DNA of 64,000 nucleotides from Nocardioides islandensis (GCF_015352455.1 NZ_JADKPN010000010.1:142161-206160); one strand, 5' to 3'; positions 7,690 to 15,490 are shown, counted from the first letter of the stretch. The notes: generated by a model not told the origin, from the sequence alone. Numbers and translations are program-made.

Positions 7690-8648
7690 ACGTCGCCGAC
7701 CTGGACCTCGCGTCCGCCCGCGCACTCGTGCGCCGCGCGGTCGACAAGGCCGAGCAGCTCGGGCTCTCGGGCGGCATCGTCGTCGTCGGCGCCAGCGGCG
7801 CGCTGATCACCGGCTCGCGGATGGACGACGGCGGGGCCGGCGGCATGGGCCGGGCACGTTCCAAGGCCTGGATCGCCGCCACCCAGCGGATCCCCAGCAC
7901 CGAGCACCTCCACCGCATGGGCGTGATCGCGCCGGCGGTGGCCGCGGGCTTCCCGGCGATCTCGCCGGAGGCGGCGTTCCCCGGCGCGGGCGGCCTGCCC
8001 GTGCGCCGAGGCGGCCGCATCGTCGCCGGCATCGCGGCGTCCGGCGCGACGGTCAGCCCGTTCATCCCGCCGGGCCTGGCGCCCGAGGTGATGATCGCCG
8101 ACGGCAAGCCGGCCAACCCCGAGGACCTGGTCATCGCCTACGCGATCGAGCAGGAGTACGTCGGGCAGCACGGTGACGACGCCCCTCGCTGGGAGGCGGC
8201 GTACGGCGCCTGGCCTCAGGACCCGCCCACCGGGCTCGGCACCGCCGAGGCACCGGCGGCGACGCAGCAGGGCGACCTGGACTGGTACCGCGGCCTCGCC
8301 GACGCCGTCCTCGACCGCGCTCGGGCCGCCGGGCTCGCGGTCGCCGTGAGCGTCGTCGACCGCCGCGGCGAGCCGGTCCAGCACGACGCGATGGACGACG
8401 CCCCGGTCGGCGGCGCGTACGTCGCCGAGGCGGTCGCCGCCGCCTCCGCGCTGTTCCACTCCCCCAGCGGCGACCTGGCCGACCGGCTCGCCGCGAGCGC
8501 CCACGTGCTGCCCGTCCCGACGTCCTCGCTGTCCGGCGGCCTGCCCGTCACCCGCGACGGTCGCGTCGTCGGCGGGGTCGGGGTCGCCGGCCCGGCACCG
8601 TTCCGGTGCCACGAGGTCGCGGCGGAAGCGTTGGCGGCGTACCGGTGA
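7686..8648 (+). CDS. Tandem GlcG/HbpS (DUF336) two-domain protein
   Basis: This 320-residue protein appears to contain two copies of the HbpS/GlcG fold. Copy one spans about residues 5-125: LASARALVRRAVDKAEQLGL, then GGIVVVGASGALI, and later FPGAGGLPVRRGGRIVAGIAASGA. Copy two spans about 195-318: RGLADAVLDRARAAGLAVAVSVVDRRGEPV, then SSLSGGLPVTRDGRVVGGVGVAG. Single-domain members are about 140 residues and bind haem or act as accessory proteins beside oxidoreductases. The fusion forms an internal pseudo-dimer. It overlaps both neighbours by 4 nt (ATGA at 7686; GTGA at 8645). No signal peptide is present, so it is cytoplasmic. Its role in the pathway is unknown. Confidence 0.78.
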   Translation: MNVADLDLASARALVRRAVDKAEQLGLSGGIVVVGASGALITGSRMDDGGAGGMGRARSKAWIAATQRIPSTEHLHRMGVIAPAVAAGFPAISPEAAFPGAGGLPVRRGGRIVAGIAASGATVSPFIPPGLAPEVMIADGKPANPEDLVIAYAIEQEYVGQHGDDAPRWEAAYGAWPQDPPTGLGTAEAPAATQQGDLDWYRGLADAVLDRARAAGLAVAVSVVDRRGEPVQHDAMDDAPVGGAYVAEAVAAASALFHSPSGDLADRLAASAHVLPVPTSSLSGGLPVTRDGRVVGGVGVAGPAPFRCHEVAAEALAAYR

Positions 8649-9607
8649 TCCACATCTGCGTGGTCGGGTGCGGGGCCATCGGGAGCCTGTACGCCGCGCA
8701 CCTGGCCCGCCTCGACGACGTCGAGGTCTGGGCGGTCGACCCGTGGGCCGAGCACGTGGACGCGATCAACGCGCGGGGGCTGGTGGTGGTTTCGAGGCTC
8801 GGGCCTGGCGGCCCTCACACCTCAACCACCGAGGGATCGCCGGTCCGTGCCACGACCGACGCGGCCGACGTACCTGCCTGCGAGCTGGGAATCGTCGCGA
8901 CCAAGGCGGAGCACACGCGTGAGGCGGTGGCCGCGTGCGCCGACGTCTTCGCGGACGCGGCGGTCGCCAGCGTGCAGAACGGGCTGGGCAACGAGGAGGT
9001 GCTCGCCGACCTCGTACCGAGGGTCATCCGGGGCACGATCCTCCCGGCCGGGGCGGTGACGGAGCCTGGCGTGGTGCGGTACGACGCGCCGGGCGACACC
9101 TGGCTCGGACCGTTCGAGCCGAAGCCGGCGTCGATGGACGAGGTCCGGCTGCTGGCCGACCTGCTCACCCGCGCCGGCCTGAAGACCCACGCGTTGGAGG
9201 ACGCGCGCGGACCCCAGTGGGACAAGGTGGTCTTCAACTCCGCGACCAGCCCGCTGGCGGCGCTGACCGGCCTGCCGATGGGCCCGCTCTGCGAGGACCC
9301 CGCACTCCGCGCCGAGGTCGACGCGCTGGTCGCCGAGGCCCAGGACGTCTGCGCGGCCCTCGGCATCGAGACCGAGAAGGACCCGGCCGCCATGGTGGCC
9401 GAGGCGATCGAGATCGCCTACCACCACAAGCCGAGCATGCTGCAGGACGTGCTGGCCCGGCGGCGTACCGAGGTCGACGTGCTCAACGGCGGCGTCGCAG
9501 CCGCCGGACGGACCGCCGGGGTGCCGACGCCCCGTCACGACGCGATGGTCGCCCTGGTCCACGGACTCGAGCGCTCCTGGCCGATGAATGTGGAGGAGAC
9601 CTCATGA
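8645..9607 (+). CDS. Ketopantoate reductase (ApbA/PanE)-family oxidoreductase with an in-frame repeat insertion
   Basis: Translation from the GTG at 8645 (GTGA overlap with the previous stop) gives 320 residues. The N-terminus CVVGCGAIGSLYAAHLA is the Rossmann GxGxxG loop of the family. KVVFNSATSPLAALTG near residue 195 and KPSMLQDVLARRRTEVDVLNGGV near 260 are the PanE substrate and helix motifs, with the catalytic lysine in WDKVVFN. Around residues 47-62 the usual short strand-loop is replaced by VVVSRLGPGGPHTSTT, encoded by a palindromic repeat. In this context the enzyme probably reduces a 2-oxo acid of the catabolic pathway rather than ketopantoate. Confidence 0.87.
   Translation: MIHICVVGCGAIGSLYAAHLARLDDVEVWAVDPWAEHVDAINARGLVVVSRLGPGGPHTSTTEGSPVRATTDAADVPACELGIVATKAEHTREAVAACADVFADAAVASVQNGLGNEEVLADLVPRVIRGTILPAGAVTEPGVVRYDAPGDTWLGPFEPKPASMDEVRLLADLLTRAGLKTHALEDARGPQWDKVVFNSATSPLAALTGLPMGPLCEDPALRAEVDALVAEAQDVCAALGIETEKDPAAMVAEAIEIAYHHKPSMLQDVLARRRTEVDVLNGGVAAAGRTAGVPTPRHDAMVALVHGLERSWPMNVEETS
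8785..8830. repeat. Short palindromic repeat inserted within the ketopantoate-reductase-like gene
   Basis: The ends GGTGGTTTCGAG and CTCAACCACC are imperfect inverted repeats, with an inner stem GGGCC-TGGC-GGCCC. The architecture is that of the terminal-array repeats, with TTCGAG/CTCAACC in place of TCGAG. It is translated in frame and adds or replaces about 15 residues in the Rossmann domain. Confidence 0.75.
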
Positions 9608-10485
9608 AGTTGGTGACGTTCGACGACGGCCGGGTGGGCCGCCTCGAGCTCGAGGACCAGACCGTGATCGAGCTCGACGTGCCCAGCACGCGGGAGTGGT
9701 TCGAGCGCGGCGGCGAGGTGCGCGCGACCGGCGAGCGGCTCGCGCTCGCCGACGTACGCCTGCGCGCGCCGATCACGCCCAAGAAGTTCTTCCACACGGC
9801 CGGCAACTTCGCGGCGCACCACGAGGAGCTGCAGGCCGTCGACTGGTCGCACCCGGTGCACAAGGGGATCGTGTTCTTCCAGAACGTCGACGCGATCGTC
9901 GGGCCCGAGGACGACATCGTCTACCCCGAGGGCCTGACCAAGGAGCTCGACTACGAGCTGGAGCTGGCCGTCGTGGTCGGCAAGGCCGGCACGTTCTTCG
10001 GGCCGGAGCGGGCGGCCGAGGAGTACGTCGCGGGGTACACCGTGTTCAACGACATCACCGCCCGCGACATCCAGCGCCGCGAGATGCAGTCGGGGGTGTT
10101 CAGCTTCTCCAAGGCGATCGACACCTTCTGCCCGATCGGGCCGTGGATCGTGACCGCCGACGAGATCGCTGATCCCCACCAGCTGGCGATGGAGCTGCGC
10201 GTCAACGGCGAGGTACGCCAGAGCGGCAACACCTCGGACCTGCTCATCTCGATCCCGCACCTGGTCGCGTACCACTCGCCGCAGGGGTACTCCGCCGGCG
10301 ACCTCATCACGACCGGCACCATCTCCGGGGTCGCGGCGATCCAGCCGAACCCGTTCGACTTCTACCTGCAGCCCGGCGACGTGGTCGAGGCGGAGATCGC
10401 CGAGGTCGGGCTGCTCCGCAACACGGTCGTGCCGTGGTCGAAGGCGCACGACACCGAGCCCTACGCGATCGACCTCTACTCGTGA
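9604..10485 (+). CDS. FAH family protein 2
   Basis: The ATG at 9604 overlaps the previous stop (ATGA) and gives 293 residues. The small N-terminal domain (MKLVTFDDGRVGRLE) is followed by the catalytic FAH domain: KKFFHTAGNFAAHHEE near residue 60, DYELELAVVVGKAG near 115 with the metal-binding glutamates, and FNDITARDIQRREMQ near 150 with the aspartate. The C-terminal TTGTISGVAAIQPNP loop and LQPGDVVEAEI strand complete it. The family includes 2-hydroxyhepta-2,4-diene-1,7-dioate isomerases and acylpyruvate hydrolases. Its relation to the other two FAH proteins in the operon is distant, so they probably catalyse different steps. Confidence 0.9.
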   Translation: MKLVTFDDGRVGRLELEDQTVIELDVPSTREWFERGGEVRATGERLALADVRLRAPITPKKFFHTAGNFAAHHEELQAVDWSHPVHKGIVFFQNVDAIVGPEDDIVYPEGLTKELDYELELAVVVGKAGTFFGPERAAEEYVAGYTVFNDITARDIQRREMQSGVFSFSKAIDTFCPIGPWIVTADEIADPHQLAMELRVNGEVRQSGNTSDLLISIPHLVAYHSPQGYSAGDLITTGTISGVAAIQPNPFDFYLQPGDVVEAEIAEVGLLRNTVVPWSKAHDTEPYAIDLYS

Positions 10486-10495
10486 GGCCCCGTTC

Positions 10496-11296
10496 ATGAG
10501 ACTGGGGTCTCTCCACGGCCGGGCCGTCGAGCTCGAGGACGGTCGCGCGCGTGACCTCGGGCCGTCGCTGCGCGACCTCCTGCACGAGCCGGTCCAGCCG
10601 GCCGACGGGCCGTGGTTCCCGTACGACGCCGAGCACCTCGACGCCCCGGTGCCGGACCCGCGCCAGGTGTTCGCGATCGCCCTCAACTACGCGCCGCACG
10701 CCGCCGAGGCCGGGTACACCGCACCCGACGTGCCGCTGGTCTTCACCAAGTGGCCGACCTCGATCGCCGGTCCGACGACCACCGTCCCGCTGCCCGAGGG
10801 GCACGTCGACTGGGAGGTCGAGGTCGTCGCCGTCGTCGGCCGCGGAGGCCGGCGCATCGCCGAGGCGGACGCGTGGGACGCGCTGGCCGGGGTGACCGGT
10901 GGGCAGGACCTCTCCGAGCGGGTGCTCCAGCTCACCGGCCGGCCGGCGCAGTTCTCGCTGGGCAAGTCGCACGCGGGCTTCGGGCCGACCGGACCGTGGA
11001 TCGTGACACCCGACGAGCTGGACGACCCCGACGACATCGCGTTCGCGTCGTACCTCGACGGCGAGCCGCTCCAGTCCGGTCGCACGTCCTCGATGCTCTT
11101 CTCGATCCCGCGCCTGGTCGCGCACCTCTCCGCCGTCGTCGAGCTGCTGCCCGGCGACCTGATCTTCACCGGCACGCCCGAGGGCGTCGGCAACCGGATG
11201 GAGCCGCAGCGGTTCCTGCGGCCGGGCGAGACGCTCGTCAGCCGGTTCGACGGGATCGGCGAGATCACCCAGACGTTCGTGGAAGGCCCTGCCTGA
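10496..11296 (+). CDS. FAH family protein 3
   Basis: This 266-residue protein starts 10 bp after the second FAH gene. It has the shorter single-domain form: ALNYAPHAAEAG near residue 62, DWEVEVVAVVGRGG near 104 with the two metal-binding glutamates, GGQDLSERVLQ near 138 in place of NDxTARD, and the loop TGTPEGVGNRMEPQRFL near 225. That C-terminal loop is typical of acylpyruvate/fumarylpyruvate hydrolase-type members. Its stop overlaps the metallo-hydrolase start (TGATG at 11294). A final hydrolytic step releasing pyruvate or acetoacetate is plausible but not proven. Confidence 0.9.
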   Translation: MRLGSLHGRAVELEDGRARDLGPSLRDLLHEPVQPADGPWFPYDAEHLDAPVPDPRQVFAIALNYAPHAAEAGYTAPDVPLVFTKWPTSIAGPTTTVPLPEGHVDWEVEVVAVVGRGGRRIAEADAWDALAGVTGGQDLSERVLQLTGRPAQFSLGKSHAGFGPTGPWIVTPDELDDPDDIAFASYLDGEPLQSGRTSSMLFSIPRLVAHLSAVVELLPGDLIFTGTPEGVGNRMEPQRFLRPGETLVSRFDGIGEITQTFVEGPA

Positions 11297-11877
11297 TGGA
11301 CATCACCCACCTCGGCCACGCCTGCGTGCTCGTCGAGACGCCGCGCGCTCGGCTGCTGATCGACCCGGGCACCCTGTCGAGCGGCTTCGCGGACCTGACC
11401 AACCTGGATGCGGTGCTGGTCACCCACGAGCACGCCGACCACGTCGACGCGTCCGTGGTCGTCACCCTCCTGCGGCAGAACCCGAGGGCCACGCTCGTGG
11501 TCGACGAGAAGACCGCCGCGCAGTTCTCCCAGCAGGCGCTGAGGATCGCGCGACCCGGCGACGTCCTCGACCTCGGCGAGCGCGTCGAGGTGCTGGGCGG
11601 GATCCACGCGCCGGTGTGGGGCGACGTCCCCGGCTGCCCGAACCTCGCGTACCTGGTCGGCGACGGCGAGCTCTTCCACCCCGGTGACTCGTTCACGTTG
11701 CCGGGGCGCGACATCGCCACGCTGGCGGTCCCGATCGACGGCCCGTGGCTCAAGCTGAGCGAGGCGGTCGACTACGTGCGGGCGGTCGCGCCCGCGACGT
11801 ACCTGCCCATCCACGAGGGCGAGCTCACCGACGTGGGCAAGTACGTCGGGATGCTGGCATCCCTCTCGATGATCTGA
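11296..11877 (+). CDS. Metallo-beta-lactamase-fold hydrolase, probably truncated at the C-terminus
   Basis: The 193-residue protein has the small-MBL metal site His44-x-His46-x-Asp48-His49 (THEHADHVD), a further ligand in LFHPGDSF near residue 130 and the histidine in YLPIHEGELT near 175. The last residues (GMLASLSMI) look unlike the end of related proteins, which usually continue for another strand, and the reading frame ends exactly where GC content begins to fall. A decayed second copy of its 3' end (homologous to 11677-11859) is found at 13991-14141, on the far side of the low-GC island. It is the last gene of the catabolic operon. Zinc hydrolase activity is expected if it still folds; substrate unknown. 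Confidence 0.83.
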   Translation: MDITHLGHACVLVETPRARLLIDPGTLSSGFADLTNLDAVLVTHEHADHVDASVVVTLLRQNPRATLVVDEKTAAQFSQQALRIARPGDVLDLGERVEVLGGIHAPVWGDVPGCPNLAYLVGDGELFHPGDSFTLPGRDIATLAVPIDGPWLKLSEAVDYVRAVAPATYLPIHEGELTDVGKYVGMLASLSMI

Positions 11878-11974
11878 CGATCATTGCCCTGGGTCGCACG
11901 AAGGAACTGGGCGGTCCGGCCACCGCCCCGTCGGATATTGTCGCGCTCGCGAAGGCGAGGCAAGGAGAGGGTTC

Positions 11975-13126
11975 ATGGAGTGGCAGGACGAGATCGATGA
12001 CGATGAACTGCGCGACGCGACCCGCAAGTACTTGCCGGAGACGGTCGTTTGGACGACGGACTGGACGACTGGCGCGTTGATTGACCAAATAACCCGCAAC
12101 ATTTTTGATGTAGATCCCCCGTTTCAACGCCGGAACGCCTGGGATGACAAGAAGGCATCTCTCTATATAGAGTCTCTATTGCTCGGATGTCCCGTCCCTC
12201 CGATCACGTTGGCCGAAGTGCCGGTGAACGCAAGGTCGAGTCGTCAATACCTCGTCATTGACGGCAAGCAGCGACTTGGCAGCCTCAAGCGATTTGTTAT
12301 CGATGGGGATTTGCGGCTAACCGGTTTAGAAACCTTGCCTCAGTTCAATGGCGCCAAGTACTTCGAGGTTAGCGGCGCTCCGGAGTTCGGCAGATTTGCA
12401 AACCTTCCCATTCGCACCATAGTCATGCGAAACTGGAAGAAAGACGAAGTGCTTCAGTTCGTCTTTCATCGCCTAAACACTCAAGTCACACCCCTATCAA
12501 CCCACGAGTTGAGACGCTCACTCCTCAGTGGACCATTCACCAACTTCTTGGACGAGGCCTCCGCCCGCTCGCGCGGTATTCAGCGAATACTGAATATTGA
12601 CGAGCCAGATTATCGACTCCGGGATGCCGAACTTCTGCTGCGGGCAGTAGCCTTGGTGTCGTTCTTCACAAAGTATCGTGGCAACCTCAAGCAATTCTTG
12701 GACACTGGCACGAGGAGTCTAAATCGGAGCTGGTCGCTTAACTTGAAGCAACAGTTGGAAGATATCTGTACCGAAATTGATGCAGCCATAGCTTGCACCT
12801 ACGCCGTCTTTGGAGAAGCCGCATTCCAGCGATACGAGGAAGGCTACGCGACCGGCCGCTTCAATCGGGCTATCTTTGATGTTATGGTGCTAACTCTTAG
12901 ATTTGAGGACGTGCGCTTGGCGTCAGTCGAAAGGAAGGGCGAAGTCGTAGAAGCGCTCAACGGTCTTATGGTTAACCCTGACTTTAACCGCTGGACGCAA
13001 GCCACGACTAAGAGCAGGGAAGCCGTAGTGGGACGTCTGAGCCTCTGGAGTGACGCTCTATCGCGTGTAATTGGTATTCCGAGTCTCGTGGTGCGGGCGC
13101 AAACTCCCGCTTTAGATGTCGATTGA
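11975..13126 (+). CDS. DUF262 (GmrSD N-terminal/ParB-like fold) protein
   Basis: This 383-residue protein carries the DUF262 hallmarks. FDVDPPFQRRNAW lies at residues 44-56, a helix leading to PVPPITL is at 73-79, the DGQQR-type motif is DGKQR at 96-100 (YLVIDGKQRLGSL), and FHRLNTQVTPLS is at 164-175. In GmrSD-type and related anti-phage enzymes this fold binds or hydrolyses NTP and controls a nuclease domain, often DUF1524 HNH. Here no HNH motif is present; the second half is an all-helical region. The partner is instead the HEPN-like gene starting 3 bp after its stop. The ATG at 11975 is preceded by AAGGAGAGGG. Codon usage is AT-richer than its surroundings, pointing to horizontal transfer. 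Confidence 0.85.
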   Translation: MEWQDEIDDDELRDATRKYLPETVVWTTDWTTGALIDQITRNIFDVDPPFQRRNAWDDKKASLYIESLLLGCPVPPITLAEVPVNARSSRQYLVIDGKQRLGSLKRFVIDGDLRLTGLETLPQFNGAKYFEVSGAPEFGRFANLPIRTIVMRNWKKDEVLQFVFHRLNTQVTPLSTHELRRSLLSGPFTNFLDEASARSRGIQRILNIDEPDYRLRDAELLLRAVALVSFFTKYRGNLKQFLDTGTRSLNRSWSLNLKQQLEDICTEIDAAIACTYAVFGEAAFQRYEEGYATGRFNRAIFDVMVLTLRFEDVRLASVERKGEVVEALNGLMVNPDFNRWTQATTKSREAVVGRLSLWSDALSRVIGIPSLVVRAQTPALDVD

Positions 13127-13129
13127 GCC

Positions 13130-13831
13130 GTGAAGGCGCAAGCTCTTCTACGGAGCGCAGACGGGCTCTCGCGACGCGAGGCGGCACTGCGAGCCAGGTT
13201 CATGGATCCGATAGCCAGCGCACTCTCTTGGGACTCGGCGAGCACGGACAACGCCGCCGCGTACGTAGGCCTACTTCACGCCGAGGCAGAGTCCACGCTG
13301 GAAAATGCGGTGCGCCTGCTCTTGCGCAACGCCCAGGCAAAATCGCAAGCCTTTAAGGCTGACCCCGTCCTCCTCAACTGCGTTGGCTACTACAACCATC
13401 AATTGAATACGAAGATTGCGCGGTTGACTATGATTCCAAAGCGTGGAGACTTGGAAACTGATGCCACCAAGTTGATCCACTGTTGGACGTCTCTCGGAGC
13501 GGCAGAATACTTCGAATCGCTTATCGCAAACAATCACGGGGTCGGATTGCAGTACGTGGAGAGGCTTTTCCACCCTTTAGGGATTGTCGTGAGCGACAAG
13601 AACTTCAAGCGTCTGTCATCGGCCGGCGTACGTGAAGTAGCAACACTCGTTGGCTCCACCACTATGCTCACGGAATTCGCGCTGATGCGCGGGACTGCTG
13701 TGCATGCTGGGACCTCGGAGTTTCGTGGTCGGATACAAGCTGAAAGTCCTTCTGCCATCTTAACGCGAGGACAAGGTGCAGTGCGCTTTGTGGAAGAATT
13801 GTGTCAAACGCTTGCTCGGCGAGTTTGGTGA
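13130..13831 (+). CDS. HEPN-like protein, probable ribonuclease partner of the DUF262 protein
   Basis: The 233-residue, mostly helical protein starts at a GTG 3 bp after the DUF262 stop, so the two are translationally linked. Early helices (LLHAEAESTLENAVRLLLRN, residues 48-67) and a late helix with Arg187-x4-His192 (FALMRGTAVHAGT) match the HEPN layout, in which the R-x4-6-H motif forms an RNase active site on dimerisation. It resembles the RiboL-PSP and MAE_28990-type HEPN groups in size and arrangement, although I cannot confirm the family without a profile search. The likely function is an abortive-infection or toxin RNase, controlled by the DUF262 sensor. Its low GC content matches the upstream gene. 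Confidence 0.68.
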   Translation: MKAQALLRSADGLSRREAALRARFMDPIASALSWDSASTDNAAAYVGLLHAEAESTLENAVRLLLRNAQAKSQAFKADPVLLNCVGYYNHQLNTKIARLTMIPKRGDLETDATKLIHCWTSLGAAEYFESLIANNHGVGLQYVERLFHPLGIVVSDKNFKRLSSAGVREVATLVGSTTMLTEFALMRGTAVHAGTSEFRGRIQAESPSAILTRGQGAVRFVEELCQTLARRVW

Positions 13832-13990
13832 GAGTGGAGTTTAGCGATTGACCGTCTTCGTCCCTTGGATGATGGTCAAAGGCGAAGCGGGGCGATCTCC
13901 TTCGGCGAAGGACTGGCTGACGCTTCTACGCAATGTGCTGCCTTCATGGCGAAACAGATTGATATCGCTGCGCATCCACACAACGCCGTC

Positions 13991-14141
13991 ACCCGGTGAC
14001 TCCTTGACATGCCGATCGCCGACCTGTGGCTCGAGCGTGGCGAGGCGGTCCACTTAGGTGGGCGCGGTCGGACCGAAGAAGTACCTGTCCATCGACGAGG
14101 GCGACCTCATGAATGTGGCGAAGTAGGCCGGGGTGGTGGCC
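13991..14141 (+). pseudogene. Decayed duplicate of the metallo-hydrolase 3' end
   Basis: This segment aligns along its length with 11677-11859: CGGTGACTC, CCGATCG, GTGGCTC, GGCGAGGCGGTC and ATCGACGAGGGCGA are shared or nearly so. There is an internal gap of about 28 bp and there are frameshifts. One stretch still reads KYLSIDEGDLMNVAK then stop, against TYLPIHEGELTDVGKY in the intact gene. It cannot encode a protein. It may be the displaced original 3' end of the metallo-hydrolase gene or the relic of a related gene. The remaining sequence to 14245 shows nothing I can identify; 13832-13990 also contains no convincing gene. Confidence 0.7.
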
Positions 14142-14245
14142 TGCGCTGATGGCGCCGAGGGCAATTCCTCGGTGTCCGATGAGCGTCAAGGCTGCAGCAA
14201 ACCCGAGCTCATCGGGACCGATGCGGGGGCAGCCGGGTGTAGGGG

Positions 14246-15490
14246 TCAGGCGGTGACGGCGTGCGCCTTGGCGATCGCGGCGTACACGCCGGCGCTCGGC
14301 TTGGGCGTGCGCTCGAACGTCTCGCGGTCGACCTCGTGGAGGCCGAGCTGGAAGGAGTACCCGAAGATCCACTCGAAGTTGTCCATCAGCGTCCAGTGCG
14401 TGTAGCCGATCACTGGCACGCCGTCCTCGATCACGTCCAGCAGCCCGCGCAGCGACGGCTCGATGAACGCCGCGCGCTGGCGGTCGTCGGCGGTGGCCAT
14501 GCCGTGCTCGGTGACGAGGATCGGCACGCCGGCGACCGCGTGCGCGTAGCGGACCGCGCCGGCGAGCGAGAGCGGCTCGATCGCGGTGCGCATCTGGTTG
14601 ACCTCGGCGCCCTCGGGCGGGTGGACGACGCCGTTCGCGTCGTAGGGCACCCGCTCGTAGTTCTGAACGCCGAGGAAGTCGTCGTCGCGGGCGAGCTCCA
14701 GCCAGCGCTGGTAGCACTCCGCGCGCTTGCGGTCGCGCACCGACGGGTCGTCTCCGACCACCACGTCGTCCATGATCGCCAGCGACAGCCCGACCGGGAG
14801 GTCTGGACGCCGCGCCTTGATCGCGGCCTTGGCCGCGACGTGGCCCGCGGCGAGGCCGTCCTCGATGGGGTCGAGGTCCTCGGGCAGCACCACGTTGGAC
14901 GGGCGGTACTTGGGAACGCCGGCTGCCACCGAGGCGGCGCCGAGCGTCGCGCGCTCGAGGTCGCGGATGAAGTCGGGGAGCCCGAGCCAGGTGAGCACGT
15001 GCGGCAGGTTCGGCTCGTTCAGCGTGACGGCGTACGCGATCTTGTCGCCGAACGCCTCCATCAGCCGGTCGGCGTACCGCGCGAACAGTGCCGGTGCCTC
15101 CGGGTCGAGCCAGCCGCCGCGCTTGGCGAACCAGTGCGGGCTGGTGAAGTGGTTGAACGTCACGACCGGCGCCATGCCGCGCGCGATCACCTCGTCGACG
15201 ACCGCCTCGTAGTGGTCGAGCGCGGCCTGGTCGAACGTGCCCTCCTCGGGCTCGACGCGGGCCCACTCGACGGAGAAGCGGTACGCCGTGAGGTCCATGT
15301 TCGCGGCCAGGGCGACGTCCTCGCGCCAGCGGTTCCACCCGTCGCACGCCCGGCCGGACGGCTCCTGGAAGACCGACGGCGTCACGTGCTCGACGAACCA
15401 CGTGTCACTGGTGGTGTTGTCGCCCTCGTTCTGGTGGCCGGCGCTGGCCACGCCCCAGAGGAAACCCGGCGGGAAGGTGCGGTCCGTCAT
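14246..15490 (-). CDS. Glycoside hydrolase family 1 (beta-glucosidase-like)
   Basis: I chose the ATG at 15490 (MTDRTFPPGFLWG), where GH1 similarity begins, giving 414 residues; the frame stays open upstream and MALMQG near 15560 is an alternative. Retaining GH1 catalytic residues are Glu159 in TLNEPN (acid/base) and Glu338 in VTEHG (nucleophile; TENG in most members). FLWGVASAGHQNEG at the start and THWTLMDNFEWIFGY near the C-terminus are GH1 signatures. The N-glycone HQNEG replaces the usual QxEG, and the protein is somewhat shorter than the usual 440-470, so it may prefer an unusual glycoside. No signal peptide; cytoplasmic. It is divergent from the membrane protein at 15651. Confidence 0.92.
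   Translation of the reverse strand: MTDRTFPPGFLWGVASAGHQNEGDNTTSDTWFVEHVTPSVFQEPSGRACDGWNRWREDVALAANMDLTAYRFSVEWARVEPEEGTFDQAALDHYEAVVDEVIARGMAPVVTFNHFTSPHWFAKRGGWLDPEAPALFARYADRLMEAFGDKIAYAVTLNEPNLPHVLTWLGLPDFIRDLERATLGAASVAAGVPKYRPSNVVLPEDLDPIEDGLAAGHVAAKAAIKARRPDLPVGLSLAIMDDVVVGDDPSVRDRKRAECYQRWLELARDDDFLGVQNYERVPYDANGVVHPPEGAEVNQMRTAIEPLSLAGAVRYAHAVAGVPILVTEHGMATADDRQRAAFIEPSLRGLLDVIEDGVPVIGYTHWTLMDNFEWIFGYSFQLGLHEVDRETFERTPKPSAGVYAAIAKAHAVTA

Larger units (their letters stand above)
11878..13990. other. Low-GC genomic island carrying the DUF262/HEPN pair
   Basis: Between the metallo-hydrolase gene and its decayed second copy the composition changes plainly. Runs such as ATTTTTGATGTAGAT, TATATAGAG and TTGAATACG occur, and codons avoided elsewhere here appear, including TTA (Leu, near 12327), AGA, ATA and CTA. 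Flanking genes are almost purely G/C at third positions. The two genes inside have no link to catabolism. No integrase, transposase or tRNA is present, so the route of entry is unknown. I see no clean direct repeats at the edges beyond the gene-fragment duplication. Confidence 0.8.

Noticed and set aside
13897..13913. Hairpin TCCTTC-GGC-GAAGGA after the HEPN-like gene as a terminator
   Set aside because: The stem is only 6 bp with a 3-base loop and no U-tract, in decayed sequence; not convincing.
13848..14057. Small plus-strand frame after the HEPN-like gene
   Set aside because: Its translation runs into the decayed metallo-hydrolase fragment in a different frame and shows no conserved pattern.
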